A DNA stretch of 64,000 nt from Prorocentrum cordatum. Taxonomy: Eukaryota > Sar > Dinophyceae > Prorocentrales > Prorocentraceae. Numbering within the stretch: position 1 is the stretch's first letter; each line of letters starts with the position of its first letter. Made by a program: the position numbers and the translations under genes. Positions 1 through 10,572 of the stretch are shown here, piece by piece. Location of the stretch: assembly GCA_963575745.1 (NCBI GenBank), contig CAUYUJ010005670.1, forward strand, positions 435,001 to 499,000, read 5' to 3'. Below the pieces are notes generated by a model. It was given only the letters and a program-made list of their open reading frames with translations, was not told where the DNA came from and did no database searches.

Positions 1-267
1 GTCGTCCCACCCACCCGCGACCCGGCCCGCGACCCACCCGCGACCCACTCACGACCCACCCGCGACCCACCCGCGACCCACCCGCGACCCACCCGCGACA
101 CTCCGCAACCCGTTCGCGACCCACCCGCACCCCACCCGCGACCCGGCCCGCGATCCGCCCGCGACCGGGCCCGCGACTGGCCCGCGACTGACCCGCGACC
201 CACCCGCGACCCACCCGCGACTCCACCCGCGACTCACCCGCGACCCACCCGCGACCCACCCACATTG
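1..267. repeat. GC-rich 11-12-bp satellite (left arm)
   Basis: Continuous imperfect tandem array of the unit GACCCACCCGC with small length variants. It runs off the left edge of the window. The reverse complement of the same unit forms an array at 40445-40826, so this is one arm of a widely spaced inverted repeat. Confidence 0.95.
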
Positions 268-385
268 CTTTAACGAAACAATCGGCGCCTGCGGCGGGCT
301 CGTTGTATGAAAAATTAGGCGCCTGCGGCGGGCTTCTTCAGCGCCTCGCAGACTGCCGACGTCGCCGCCCCCGCACTCTTATTCT
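268..385. repeat. Unique inner segment of the left inverted-repeat arm
   Basis: Holds two copies of a GGCGCCTGCGGCGGGCT motif and a GTCTCGCAGACTGCCG-like block. The same order of motifs occurs inverted at 40325-40445, immediately inside the second satellite array, so homology of the two arms extends beyond the simple repeat. Confidence 0.85.
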
Positions 386-454
386 AGAGGCCTGCTAGAT
401 GGCGTCCGAGTAGATGGGGCCCGAAAGGGACACAGGCGTCCAAAACCTCGAACC

Positions 455-655
455 CCCTCTTCCTCCTTCTCCTTCTCCTCCTCCTCCTCCTCCTCCTCCT
501 CCTCCTCCTCCTCCTCCCCGTCCTCCTCGTCCTCCTCGTCCTCCTCGTCCTCCTCGTCCTCCTCGTCCTCCTCGTCCTCCTCGTCCTCCTCCTCCTCCGC
601 CTCCTCCTCCTCTTCCTACCCCTCCTACTCCTCCTGCTCCTCCTGCTCATTCTCG
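455..655. repeat. (CCT)n and (CCTCGT)n polypyrimidine tract
   Basis: About 200 bases of CCT triplets with an internal block alternating CCT and CGT. Open frames through it are only homopolymeric proline/arginine readings and are not taken as genes. Confidence 0.95.
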
Positions 656-1677
656 CCCCATCTCAGGAGGGATCTGGCGCCGGCAGAAGTGTGCCGTCAG
701 CGGGGGTCCGTGGGCGTCCCAGAATTCCTGTACACGTGCCTTTCCGCCCCTCTGATGGCCCCTCCTTCTGGGACATGTACGCGCACGTCTCCGCCGCAAG
801 TGTGTCCACCTGGGCCGTGGAGATGCCGGTGTACAGGCCCTCCGCAATCTTCTTGCTGATATGGGCCGGGTCAATGTACCTGGCAGCCGACGCAGTCGCG
901 CAGCGAAGAGGGGCTGCAAGGGGCGCTCAAGGAGAGAAGGGGGGAGAAAGAGAGAGGGAGAGAGAGAGAGATTTGTCGCTGAGTCTTCTCTGCAGCCTGA
1001 TACGGGAGCCTGCCTCTGCGGGGGGGGCACGGCAGCCACAGAGTGAGAAATGGAGAGAGAGAGAGAGAAGGGAGAGAGAGAGAGAGAGAGATAGAAAAAA
1101 GGGGTCAATAAAGAGAGAGAGAGAGAGAGAGTGAGAGAGAGAGAGCCATCGCGGAGCATTCTCTACAATTCTGCACGGGAGCGTGCCTCTGCGGGGAAGC
1201 ACATCCGCAACAGAGGCCGGGAGGAAGACAGAGAGCGCACCGGCTCGAAGACCGTCTGTCCAGGCCCGCGGGATGCCAGGCCCCCGCCGGGCCAGCCTCG
1301 AAGGGCGGGAGGTGCCGCAGGGGTGGGACGGCGACCCTCCTCCTCCTCCTCCTCCACCTCCTCCTCCTTCTCCTCCTCCTCCTCCTCCTCCTCCTCCTCA
1401 GTCTCCTCCTCTACCATCCTCCTCCTCCTCCTCTACCTCCTCCTCCTCCTCCTCCTCCTCCTCCTCCTCCTCCTCCGCCTCCTCCGCCTCCTCCTCCTCT
1501 TCATCTTCCTTCTCCTCCTCCGCGGTCTGTGGGGACCCAGGCTGCGTGGAAGTCAGCAAGAAGGGGCCGTGGTGAGGAGGGCGAGGCGCACCCCTCCGGC
1601 ACTCCCGCAGGCCGAGAGGCGCGGGCCGGGCAACCCCGGCGTGGTACGGCGGCCAGGGCAACGGAGGCGCCACCTTG
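656..1677. other. Intergenic, GA and CCT microsatellites
   Basis: No exon recognised. Contains (GA)n-rich purine sequence at about 930-1145 and (CCT)n at about 1335-1520, separated by GC-rich unique sequence. The block GCATTCTCTACAATTCTGCA near 1155 resembles TCTTCTCTGCAGCCTGATA near 980, suggesting an old local duplication. Confidence 0.6.
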
Positions 1678-1841
1678 AGGTCGGGCATGTCCCCCTACAG
1701 ACGGATGTTGGGCGAAAAGCCGAAAATACTCGAAACATGCTCGACAAAAACCCAAAAATACTTTAAGCAAATCGCCCCCGTACTACCTTTTGGCTATTTG
1801 TAGATAGTCCTCCTGCAATGAGAAAGACACACCCGACTTAA
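1678..1841. mobile_element. MITE-A copy 1 (TIR element, 164 bp)
   Basis: Left end reads AGGTCGGGCATGTCCCCCT and the right end, reversed, reads TTAAGTCGGGTGTGTC. The AT-rich interior carries the diagnostic GGATGTTGGGCGAAAA block. It is flanked by a perfect 10-bp direct repeat CGCCACCTTG (1668-1677 and 1842-1851). Too short to encode a transposase, so non-autonomous. Confidence 0.85.
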
Positions 1842-1970
1842 CGCCACCTTGGGTCATCCCCCGCGGCGGCGCGTCAAGAGGGCAACAGAACATGAGCCAG
1901 CTGTTCGCGGAGCCCAATGGGAGAGAGGAGGCACGAGCACTGGTGTGCCGCGCGCTGAGCAGCAAGGCTT

Positions 1971-2125
1971 AGGTCGGGCATGTCCTCCTGCAGGGGGATT
2001 CTGGATGAAAAAAACATCGTCAACAAATACTCAAAAATAGTCATCAAAAATAATTGAAAAATCGTCCCCATACTATTTTTGACTATTTTGACTATTCCCC
2101 CTGCAGAGGGACAGGCCCGACTTAA
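1971..2125. mobile_element. MITE-A copy 2 (155 bp)
   Basis: Terminal inverted repeats AGGTCGGGCATGTCCTCCT / reversed right end TTAAGTCGGGCCTGTCC, each followed by a CTGCAGGGGGA palindrome. The interior is made of ACTCAAAAATAGTC-type words. Flanks AGCAAGGC (1961-1968) and AGCAAGCC (2126-2133) match at 7 of 8 bases, a decayed target duplication. Confidence 0.88.
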
Positions 2126-2590
2126 AGCAAGCCGTGCCTGGAGGCATCCCTGGAGGGACGCCCAAAGAGAATCAGCAGGTCGGAAAGCCTGCTGAAGGCC
2201 GTCCCGGGCAGCTTGTGCTCGGTGAAACCTGTCCAGCAGCGTGGCAGGCTCTTCCTCGATGTGCTCCAGAGATTGTGGGCTAGGTGATTCGCCCGTTGCT
2301 GGCGCACGCTGGCGTAGGCGGCGAGGACCGCTTCGCCATCACCCTCTGGCTGTCGTCAGGCCGCTGCGAGAGGAGGAGGAGGTAGGAGGAGGAGGAGGAG
2401 GAGGAGGAGGAGGAGGAGGAGGAGCAGGAGGGAGGGAGGAGGAGGAGGAGAAGGAGGAGGAGAAGGACGAGGAGGAGGAGGAAGGTGCTGCGTAAATGAA
2501 TGCCTTCGGTCCGTTCGCGGGGTCCCCGTCACATCGGGGCCTGCTTCGTCGTTGGTTACTGGCCGTTCACTGCTCCCCGCACCCTGTCTT
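2126..2590. other. Intergenic with (GGA)n tract
   Basis: GC-rich sequence without a convincing exon; GGA triplet repeat at about 2374-2490. The remainder is unique at the resolution of this reading. Confidence 0.6.
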
Positions 2591-2729
2591 AACTACAGAC
2601 AGATGTTGGGCGAAGCATTGAAAATACCAGCAACAATCCCCCAATTAGTCAAACAATACCACAAAACATTCCCTGACTATTCTTTGACTAGGTTTTAATA
2701 TTTCTGCTGTAGAGGCACACGCCAAACTT
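2591..2729. mobile_element. MITE-A copy 3, left TIR internally deleted
   Basis: Shares the GATGTTGGGCG block, the GACTATTCTTTGACTA interior and the right TIR with the other copies. The left end goes directly from TTAACTACAGACAG, lacking the GTCGGGCATGTCCCC part. Flanked by ACCCTG on both sides (2581-2586, 2730-2735), matching the position of the duplications at other copies. Confidence 0.75.
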
Positions 2730-3876
2730 ACCCTGATGGGAGGAGGAGTGGCCTGGTGGCGAGGGAGGCTGGCAATGGCGTCCTGATCCTATTGACCGTG
2801 GACGGCTTGCACCTGCCCGTTGGGAAGTCTGCGTTTGCACGCGTCGTTGTCATCGCCGTGGTCGCTGCGTCCGTCACGTCTTTGCTGTGACTTTGGGAGG
2901 GGAAACATCGTTTCCTTCATCTTCGTTCAGGGAGGCGCATAGCTCGAGCGGGTCTTGTCCCTCGCCGTCGAAGTCATCGAGCAGGCCCGCCAATGGATCA
3001 TCGAGGTGATCTGAGTAGTCGGACCCTGGTGGGCCGTCGAGATGGGCGGGGCCGCGTTGTGAGTTTGGGCTTCATCTTGCTGAGTTCAGCCCTTGAATGG
3101 CCAGCCCTTCTGTCTGTCAGGAGGAGCGACTGGTGACGCCGGTCAAAGAAACCGCGACAGCAGTGCAGTTGAGCACGGCAGCGAAGTTGTGCCGCCAGTT
3201 CGCGGTGGGGTCAGTGAAGGTGACGAGGGCAGGGCAGAGAACGACGAGGGGCTGCAGCCCGAAAAGCACACTCACAACGCGCGCTTCGTGCTTGGCTGGC
3301 ATGAATGGTCCTCCCCCGAGGCTGGAACGAGAAGAGGGCTGGAAAGCAGGAGGGGAGCGCAGGGAGGGAGGATCATGCAGCAGGAGAGGAAGGATGGAGG
3401 GCAAGGAGGGAGTGGCAGAGAAGGGGAGGTGGGGGGGGGGGGAAGAGGCGCGGGGGGGGGGGGCGGGGGGGCGGACGAGAGGAGGGGCGAGGAAGGGGAG
3501 GAGAGGAGCTCGGGGAGCGGGGGCCGAGGCTGGCAAGAGAGAGAAGGAGAAAAGGAGGGGATGAGGAGGGGGGGGAAGAGAGGGGGATGAGGAGGAGGGG
3601 GAGGGGGTGAAATGAGGGGGAGGGGGAAAGGGGGGAAGGGCGGAGGGGAAGGGGAAGGGGGAGGGGGGGGAGGGGGGTACGAGGATGAAGGGGAGAGGCG
3701 GAGGGGGGAGTGGGGATGAGATGCGGGGGGAAGGGGGGGGGCTTAGGCGAGGGGGGGGGACCGAGCTGCAGCAGAGCGGAAGAGAACGGAGGGGAGGGCA
3801 TTGCGGGGACACCGGTCAACGCTGGACGCGAAGAGAGAAGGGAGGTCTTGGGCTGTCGCTGGCCCATCTCAGCCTC
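2730..3876. other. Intergenic, purine-rich strand asymmetry
   Basis: Unique GC-rich sequence to about 3350, then about 480 bases that are almost entirely G and A on the plus strand, with many G runs of 5-10. Open frames here read as poly-Gly/Arg/Glu and are not credible genes. Confidence 0.6.
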
Positions 3877-5678
3877 AGGTCGGGCATGTCCCCCTGCGGG
3901 CAGGTTTCGGACGGAAAATAAGCAATAGTCAAAACAATACTCCCAAATGGTCGAAGAGTTCTCAGACCATACGCAAAACATATCATAAAAGGGTCAACAC
4001 ATAACAGATAATCAACACATACTGAACATTGGTCAAACTAATACTCAACACATCGTCCCCAGACTATTTGTCCCACCCCTCCTGTGGTGTTAGGTACTCG
4101 TTTTGAATAAAGCAGTGTGGTCTCCTCCTCCTCCTCCTCCTCTCCTCCTCTCCTTCTTCTCTCCTGTCTCCTGTGTTCCCTTCTCCTCTTCTCTCCTGAC
4201 GTCAACAATCTGCGCAACTGTCGCCACTTTCGTGGGCTCCTGGGAGGCCCAGCGGAGGTACGTCATACGCGGACCACCTCGAAACCTCGCCGACCTCCGG
4301 GGGGGGCTTGCGATCTGCGCAACTGTCGCCACTTTCGTGGGCTCCTGAGAGGCCCAGCGGAGGTACGTCTTAATCGGAGCACCTCGGGACCTCGCCGCCC
4401 CCGGGGGGTCTTGCGATCTGCGCAACTGTCGCCACTTTCGTGGGCTCCTGAGAGGCCCAGCGGAGGTACGTCATACGCGGACCACCTCGAGACCTCGCCG
4501 CCCCCCGGGGGGGTCTTGCGATCTGCGCAACTGTCGCCACTTTCGTGGGCTCCTGGGAGGCCCAGCGGAGGTACGTCATACGCGGACCACCTCGGGACCT
4601 CGCCGCCCCATGGGGGGCTTGCGATCTGCGCAACTGTCGCCACTTTCGTAGGCTCCTGGGAGGCCCAGCGGAGGTACGTCATACGCGAACCACCTCGGGA
4701 CCTCGCCGCCCCTTGGGGGGCTTGCGATCTGCGCAACTGTCGCCACTTTCGTGGGCTCCTGGGAGGCCCAGCTGAGGTACGTCTTATGCGGACCACCTCG
4801 GGACCTCGCCGCCCCCTTGGGGGGCTTGCGATCTGCGCAACTGTCGCCACTTTCGTGGGCTCCTGGGAGGCCCAGCGGAGGTACGTCATACGCGGACCAC
4901 CTCGAGACCTCGCCGCCCCCCGGGGGGGTCTGGCGATCTGCGCAACTGTCGCCACTTTCGTGGGCTCCTGAGAGGCCCAGCGGAGGTACGTCATACGCGG
5001 ACCACCTCGAGACCTCGCCGCCCCCGGGGGGGCTTGCGATCTGCGCAACTGTCGCCACTTTCGTGGGCTCCTGGGAGGCCCAGCGGAGGTACGTCATACG
5101 CGGACCACCTCGGGACCTCGCCGCCCTCCGGGGGGGTCTTGCGATCTGCGCAACTGTCGCCACTTTCGTGGGCTCCTGGGAGGCCCAGCGGAGAACCGTC
5201 TTAATCGGAGCACCTCGGGACCTCGCCGACCTCCGGGGGGGTCTTGCGATCTGCGCAACTGTCGCCACTTTCGTGGGCTCCTGGGAGGCCCAGCGGAGGT
5301 ACGTCATACGGGACCACCTCGAGACCTCGCCGCCCCCGGGGGGGCTTGCGATCTGCGCAACTGTCGCCACTTTCGTGGGCTCCTGGGAGGCCCAGCGGAG
5401 GTACGTCATACGCGCCCTTTTGTGTTCACTTGTTGGGCGCGTTTCTTTCAACGCCCCTTTGTTTCCATTTTGTATATTTGCCGTTCCTCTTCTTGCTGCG
5501 CTCTTCTGAAATCACTGCTGGGTGCTCTTCTTGCGCACTGCGTGTCCTTCAGAATGCCAGTCAGCATTGAGTGGTCCTGAGTATAATCGCCACATGTATA
5601 GAGAAAGGGTTGGGTACGTCACAGGGTAATTCAACTGTTTTTGAACACTCCTCGTGTGGAGGGCCTTGCCCGACTTAA
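3877..5678. mobile_element. Long MITE-A relative carrying a tandem array (1.8 kb)
   Basis: The left end AGGTCGGGCATGTCCCCCTG matches MITE-A left ends. At 5630-5678 the sequence GTTTTTGAACACTCCTCGTG followed by CTTGCCCGACTTAA matches MITE-A right ends. CTCAGCC flanks both sides (3868-3874, 5680-5686), as expected for one insertion. The interior holds MITE-A-like AT-rich sequence (3900-4090), the ~104-bp array (4210-5415) and about 200 bases of unique sequence. Alternatively, a MITE-A copy with a degenerate right end near 4095 and an unrelated right-end relic could lie here by chance; the matching flanks favour a single element. Confidence 0.6.
4210..5415. repeat. Twelve-copy tandem repeat, unit 102-105 bp
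   Basis: Units begin with CTGCGCAACTGTCGCC at 4210, 4315, 4418, 4523, 4626, 4729, 4833, 4938, 5041, 5146, 5251 and 5353; the last is truncated. Length changes sit mainly in one variable G run. Each unit contains GGAGGCCCAGCGGAGGTACG followed usually by TCATACGCG. Because the step is often not a multiple of three, long open frames on both strands are a repeat artefact. Confidence 0.97.
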
Positions 5679-7084
5679 CCTCAGCCGCCCTCAGGGTCTC
5701 TTCGGGCCGCCGTGGAACCGTTCCGGGCCGCCCGTGACCCTCCCGGGGCGCTTGGAGCTCCGCCTCCTGGGCCGCGAGCCAGTGTGCGCACCACGGGCCA
5801 CCGTTGTACGCACAGTGAACCGACTTCGCTACGGCACGGCTGCATGCGCGCATTGAGCGCAACGCCCGTCCTCACCGTTGGGCCGGGGCCTTCCGCTGGG
5901 GCTGCAAGGGGGAGCCTCGGCAACACCGAGCCCCCTGCAGAGCAGCAGGTGCTCCTTCTTTCGACGCCCAGCCTGGGAGGAAGAGAGGAGGAGGAGGAGG
6001 ACGAGGAGGAGGAGGAGAAGACGAAGGAGAACGAGAGGCGAGAGTCATCAGTTGGTTGGGACTCCAACTGAGAATGGCAAGGGGCGCTTCCTGTTGAGGC
6101 CGTCGCAAAGAGCGTCGATCCGCCTCGCAATCTTGCCCAGGTCTGTGGCCTCGCAACGGTGAGAGGAGGGGCAGGGTGAGCAGGGAAAGGGGGAGGGAGG
6201 GGAAGGATGATGGCTGGGGGGCGAGGGGAAGGGGTCAGAGATGGAGGAGGAGGAGGAGGAGGAAGAAGAGGAGGATGAGGAGGATGAGGAGAAGGAGAAA
6301 GAAGAGGAGGACGAGGACGAGAGCAAGAATGAGGACGACGACAAGGACAACGACGAGGACGAGGACGAGGAAGAGGACGAGGACGACGACGATGGCGTCG
6401 TCGCCAGAGGCCCAGAGGAGCTACGTAAAAAAAGCGAAAGCCGTCCGAGAACCTCCAGCATAGACCTCCGAAAGCCCCCCCCTTCGGATGCTGCCAGCGG
6501 GGGCCGTTGCCCACGGTGGCCCCGAGCTCTTCCAGGGAAGCTCAGAACTCCTCCTCCTCCCCTCCTCCTCCTCCTTCCCCTCCTCCTCCCTCCTCCAGCC
6601 TCCTCCCCTCCTCCCCCTCCCCCTCCCTCCTCCTCCTCCTCCTCCTCTCCTTCTCCTCCTCCCCCCCTGCTTCTCCTCCTCCTCCTCCTCCTCCTCCTCC
6701 TCCTCCTCCTCCTCCTCCTCCTCCTCCTCCTCCTCCAGCGTCCAGAGCATGCGCCACCAGGCCCAGGAGGGCCCAGGGGGGGCCCAAATGGCACGAAGAG
6801 CTGGGGACACCCTGGGCCAGGAGTACACCTCGGTGAAGGCCTCCCAAGAACGAATCGGAGCACGTGGTGTCGGAGGATCGCGCCGCATCGTCGACGCATC
6901 GGCGTCGTCGATGTGAAGAAACTCGCGCTCCGGAGCGCCCCGCATCGTCGATGCGTCGGCGACGTGTCGCGGTCCCCCGACTCATGGGAGGCCTGGCCCC
7001 TGGCAGCCTCCAGACGCCCGGCTGAGAGGCCCAGACTCGGAGGCTGCCAGAGTCCAGGCCAGACTCCAGCGTTGGCAGCGCGCA
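5679..7084. other. Intergenic with four purine/pyrimidine islands
   Basis: GGA/GAC tracts at about 5975-6040 and 6235-6400 and CCT tracts at about 6545-6660 and 6668-6736. Between them, 6400-6435 contains GAGGCCCAGAGGAGCTACG, resembling the core of the 104-bp repeat unit upstream. Near 6880-6960 the word GCATCGTCGA recurs around GCGTCGGCG, a small local duplication. No exon recognised. Confidence 0.6.
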
Positions 7085-7245
7085 GAAGGGGGGCATGGGG
7101 CAGGGCGGAGGGCTTCTTAGAAGGAGGCCGCTGCTTAGACGGCGCGGGCCCTGCATCTGCAGGCCAGGCCCGCGCCTCCTAAGAAGCGGGGGTGCTTCCA
7201 AGAAGTCCTCCCCTCTCCCCCTGACCCCCCTTTTGCGCGTGGCCA
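7085..7245. repeat. Hairpin module H, copy 1
   Basis: Inverted repeat around GGCTTCTTAGAAGGAGG (left) and CCTCCTAAGAAGC (right), ending in CCCCTGACCCCCC and GCGCGTGGCCAACA. A second copy with the same order lies at 32430-32592. Both copies are neighbours of a MITE-B element, but on opposite sides of it. Confidence 0.75.
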
Positions 7246-7249
7246 ACAG

Positions 7250-7468
7250 TTGAGCAGGGACCGACCGTCCCGGCATTCCTAGAGACCTACCACGACATGC
7301 TCTTAGAACCCAAAAATGTCTTCATAACAAGAACATAAGCCCGATGTGTCAAAACAAGACAGTCCCAGCCAGAACTGTTCTAGAAACATTTCGTGGAAAC
7401 CACAAAAGGTTCTTAGAACCTTGTTTGGTAGGCCTATAGGCCCGCCAGGACGCTTCGCCACTGCTTGA
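7250..7468. mobile_element. MITE-B copy 1 (219 bp)
   Basis: Begins TTGAGCAGGGACCGACCGTC and ends with CGCTTCGCCACTGCTTGA. The ends form a ~60-bp imperfect terminal inverted repeat that includes a TAGGCCTA-like block and a GTTCTAAGAACC-like block. Flanking 5-mers AACAG and CAACC are not a clean duplication here. Confidence 0.8.
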
Positions 7469-8103
7469 CAACCTCCGCCTGGGAGGCCCGGACTCGGAGG
7501 CTGCCCATAGCCCCGGCGGGGCTCTGCCGGACTCTCCGACGCCCCCTGGCGCGCAGGGGGGCCGGCCTGCGACAGCCCGCTGCGCTTGACGACGGTCGTC
7601 TCTGCCGCCATTGCTGCCCGGGGAGCGGGCGCGGGCGCGCGGCGAGCGGGCGGAGCTCTGGCGAGGGCCGCCCGGCGCCGGCGCCGACGGCCGCCGAGAG
7701 GCCGCCAGAGCGTCCTCTTCTCAGGAGGGCCCTCGCGGGGCCCCACGAAGGCCCTCCTCCGCTTTCTCCTCCTCCTCCTCCTCCTCCTCCTCCTCCTCCG
7801 CCGCCGCCGCCGCCGCCGCCATCGCCTCCTCCGCGGCCGCCGCCTCCGCCTCCTCCTCCTCTTCCGCCTCGTCCATCTCCTCCGCCGCCGCCGCCTCCTC
7901 GGGCTTCCCCCTCCTGCTCCGCAGGGATTGCCCGACTCGAGGGTGGCCCGGGTCTGCTAGGGGCCTCCTCAGGAGCCGCTCGGTGCGATAAACTCTTGGC
8001 AGTTGCATGGTCGCCTCGAGCGCGATGAATAGACGTGCTCCGAATGCCACGTGACTGACCGCTGGGGTACTACACCTGACCGCTGGGGTACTACACAGAA
8101 AGG
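7469..8103. other. Intergenic, CCT and CCG tracts
   Basis: GC-rich; CCT/CCG triplet tract at about 7760-7905. A direct duplication of GACCGCTGGGGTACTACAC is visible at 8057-8096. No exon recognised. Confidence 0.55.
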
Positions 8104-8590
8104 CTACTGGTGCAGGAAGCACCGGCCACCTCTTTGAGAAAGTCTGCACAGAGAAGGCTGAGGCGGTGCCAGAGGAAATGGATGACGCGAGCGCCTCAGA
8201 TGAGGCCACGTCTGACAGTGGGGCACAAGCTGGAGATCTACCGCGCTCGACTCAGAGATCTCCAGAAGCTCGCCTGGGAGCCAAGCATGGAGTTCGCGCC
8301 AGATGTCATGTCCAAGCTTCACGAGAAAATCTACGTGATGGTGGCAGAGAAGGAGGCTTCCCTCCCCGAGTGCTATGCTGAAGTGGCAGTGCGCCGACGA
8401 CTGCGGCAGGCAGAGAAGTTACAGAGACAGCGGACACCTACGTGGAGAAGCTGCGAAAGGACAGGGGGAGCTGGATACCCAGCTCAAGAGTGCGGAGACC
8501 AAAGCGGCCAGTATCCAAATGGTATCGGCGATCAAGGAGAAGGGAGATCAGCTGACGAGGCCGTCCACAGGCCAAGGCTGGGAGTGACTA
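8104..8590 (+). pseudogene. Frameshifted helical/coiled-coil coding remnant
   Basis: Coding-like sequence that changes frame at least three times. Segments in order: an acidic GHLFEKVCTEKAEAVPEE...SASDEATSD part; then HKLEIYRARLRDLQKL followed by MSKLHEKIYVMVAEKEASL; then ETADTYVEKLRK; then ELDTQLKSAETKAASIQMVS. The charge and heptad-like leucine pattern suggest a coiled coil. The frame changes show it is no longer a working gene. One possibility is the first-ORF region of a non-LTR retrotransposon; this is inference, no zinc knuckle is visible. It is the only plus-strand coding trace in the first 28 kb. Confidence 0.45.
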
Positions 8591-9274
8591 CGTGACAAGC
8601 CCCCCCCAGTACTGGTCCCGGCCCCCCCCTGGGAAAAACGAAAACGGACCTCCCTGACCAGGGCGCGGGAAAGAAACCTGAGACGAGGAGCGGTGGGCGG
8701 AAATGCGAGGCAAACGCCGCACCTGAGCGCTCGAGAATTTGGCTCGGAGGAAGATGAGGAGGAGGAGGGAGAAGGAGAGGAGGAAGAGGAAGAGAAGGAG
8801 GAGGAGGAGTCAAGGTCGGAGGGGGAAGAAGGAGGAGAAAAGAGAGGAAGGAATTGGTGGATGACAAGCTAGACGGAAACAAGAAAATGAGCGGGCGGGC
8901 AGCAGCGCCCGAAAGCGAGCCCGAATCTTTTCACCTACCTGAGGCTGGGCATCCCAGCGTCGCTCGCACGAGCTCGAAGCCTTGGGCATCGGGCGCAAGC
9001 TGGAGGTGAGAAGGTTGAGGTAGGTTGGAAAATCGAGGAGAGAGACAGAGAGAGATAGTAGAAGCACCGACGGCCACGGCGCAGCAGCGGCGAGGAGGAG
9101 CGTCAGTCATCGCTGTCATCGTCATCATCCCCCTCCGATCCCGCGCCCCCCTATCCCCCCTCATCGTCCTCATCGGGCCTGCCAGAGGCCCGCCAATGGG
9201 GCCCCCGATCGCTCGCTGCTGCACTCTGCCGCCTACGCGCCCGCCCTTCCTAGTCGGATGCTCGCGCGCCCTAG
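8591..9274. other. Intergenic, GGA tract
   Basis: GGA-rich purine tract at about 8750-8850, then GC-rich sequence downstream of the stop of the minus-strand gene ending at 9275. No poly(A)-signal or terminator was assigned; dinoflagellate signals are poorly defined. Confidence 0.5.
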
Positions 9275-9726
9275 CTAGTCAGACGCCGTCTTGGCCTTCT
9301 TGCCGCTGCCAGCTGGACCACCACCTGAGAAGTTGCGCTTGGGCTGACGCTGCGCTTTGAGCTGCTCGATCTCGCGCTTCTGATCTTGGATCGTCTGGTT
9401 CGCGTATGCGAGATCGGCGTTCATCGAGTCGATCGTCATTTGCAACTCGAGGCAGCGCAGCTCGGACTGATCGTACCACTTCGCGAGGTTCTCGTTGCGC
9501 TCACGCTGGGTCTGCGTCGCCTTCGATCGGATCGGCAATGCAGACCCCCCTCGCAACGGGCCCGTCCAGGGCCCCTCCGAGGCCGCTCCAGCCCCATGAT
9601 TCGAGCCGCGCCCAGCCGTGGCGACGACGCCGCCGATGCACCACGTGCTTCCAAAAGAGAGCCCCCGATCGCCGTCTTGAGTGCAGCGATCGCCACATCG
9701 ATGTCCTTCATGACGGCCGAACTCAT
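9275..9726 (-). CDS. Small coiled-coil protein with basic tail, two exons
   Basis: Function not recognised. Exon 1 is 9642-9726 (ATG at 9724-9726) and exon 2 is 9275-9549; with a GT donor and a GCGAG|GG acceptor the frames join and give 119 residues. The N-terminal exon is helical (KDIDVAIAALKTAIGG). Exon 2 holds a coiled coil (TQRERNENLAKWYDQSEL through QTIQDQKREIEQLKAQ), then a glycine-rich linker and a lysine-rich tail (GSGKKAKTASD) that could act as a nuclear signal. A CCCAG about 16 bases upstream of the ATG could serve as a trans-splice acceptor, but an out-of-frame ATG follows it directly, so the start is uncertain. It sits just downstream of, and in the same direction as, the gene at 10282-11726. 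Confidence 0.6.
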
Positions 9727-10281
9727 TGAGTACTCCCATGCTGGGAATCCCGTGGCCATACTGGGGACGCGCGGGGGGGCGGCAATCCCTTTTGGAGGCC
9801 TCAATGCTGCGACGGCGCCGCCGACTCATCGTCATCATCACGCTGCCCGTCGCTCTGGACTTCCCTCCTCGCCCTCAGCCTCGCCCTCTTTCCTCTGCTG
9901 CCGCCCCCCCTCCATCCCCCCCCCTCCTCGGCTGTCACCCCGCCGCCTCCATCGTGCCCCATCCTGCCGCCCACGTCGCAAACCCCCACCCCTCGGCAAG
10001 AACAGCACCACCCCTTGACAACGCATCGGGCACTGAAGACACAGAAAACGCACGGGGAAACGCTCGGGCGAACACTCTAAGCACTCAAAGTACACTAAGC
10101 CTTGTGCGCTCCCCCATCGGGCCTCGGGCACGCAGGCGTTTTCGAATGCCGACGGGGCTCTGAACGCCCGATCCGATCACTTCCCTGCACGACGGCCGCC
10201 AGAGCGCACGCGCTCCCCCGAGCGACAACGCAACGTCAGACCACCGTGTCATCCCCGACCCCCGCGCTGGCGCCAGCACAC
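9727..10281. other. Spacer between two minus-strand genes
   Basis: GC-rich with several C runs of 7-10. A frame near 9760-9800 could extend the downstream gene upward (MATGFPAWEYS), but no splice or start signal decides this. Confidence 0.4.
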
Positions 10282-10529
10282 CTAGACCTTCTTGTTAATC
10301 CTCGAGGCGTCATCCTGGCTCTGCAGCCGCTTGCGCTTGCTGGAGTTCTCGGGGTCCTTCGGGCGGGAGGCGGGGCGGGGGAGGCGGCAGTGTCCTCCCC
10401 TTACCCCTCGCGACTAAACCAGATCCCCAAACCCATGCCCTTCCTCTACCCCCTCCCCGACCCGCTACCCCCATCCCCCCCCCCCCCCCCCCCCCCCCCC
10501 CAAGTCCCACAGTCCACGTGTCCTGACCG

Positions 10530-10572
<43 letters not shown>

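Noticed and set aside
4117-5509. Long open frames on both strands across the 104-bp array
   Set aside because: They arise because the repeat lacks stops in several frames. The unit length alternates 102-105 and shifts the frame, so no single protein is maintained.
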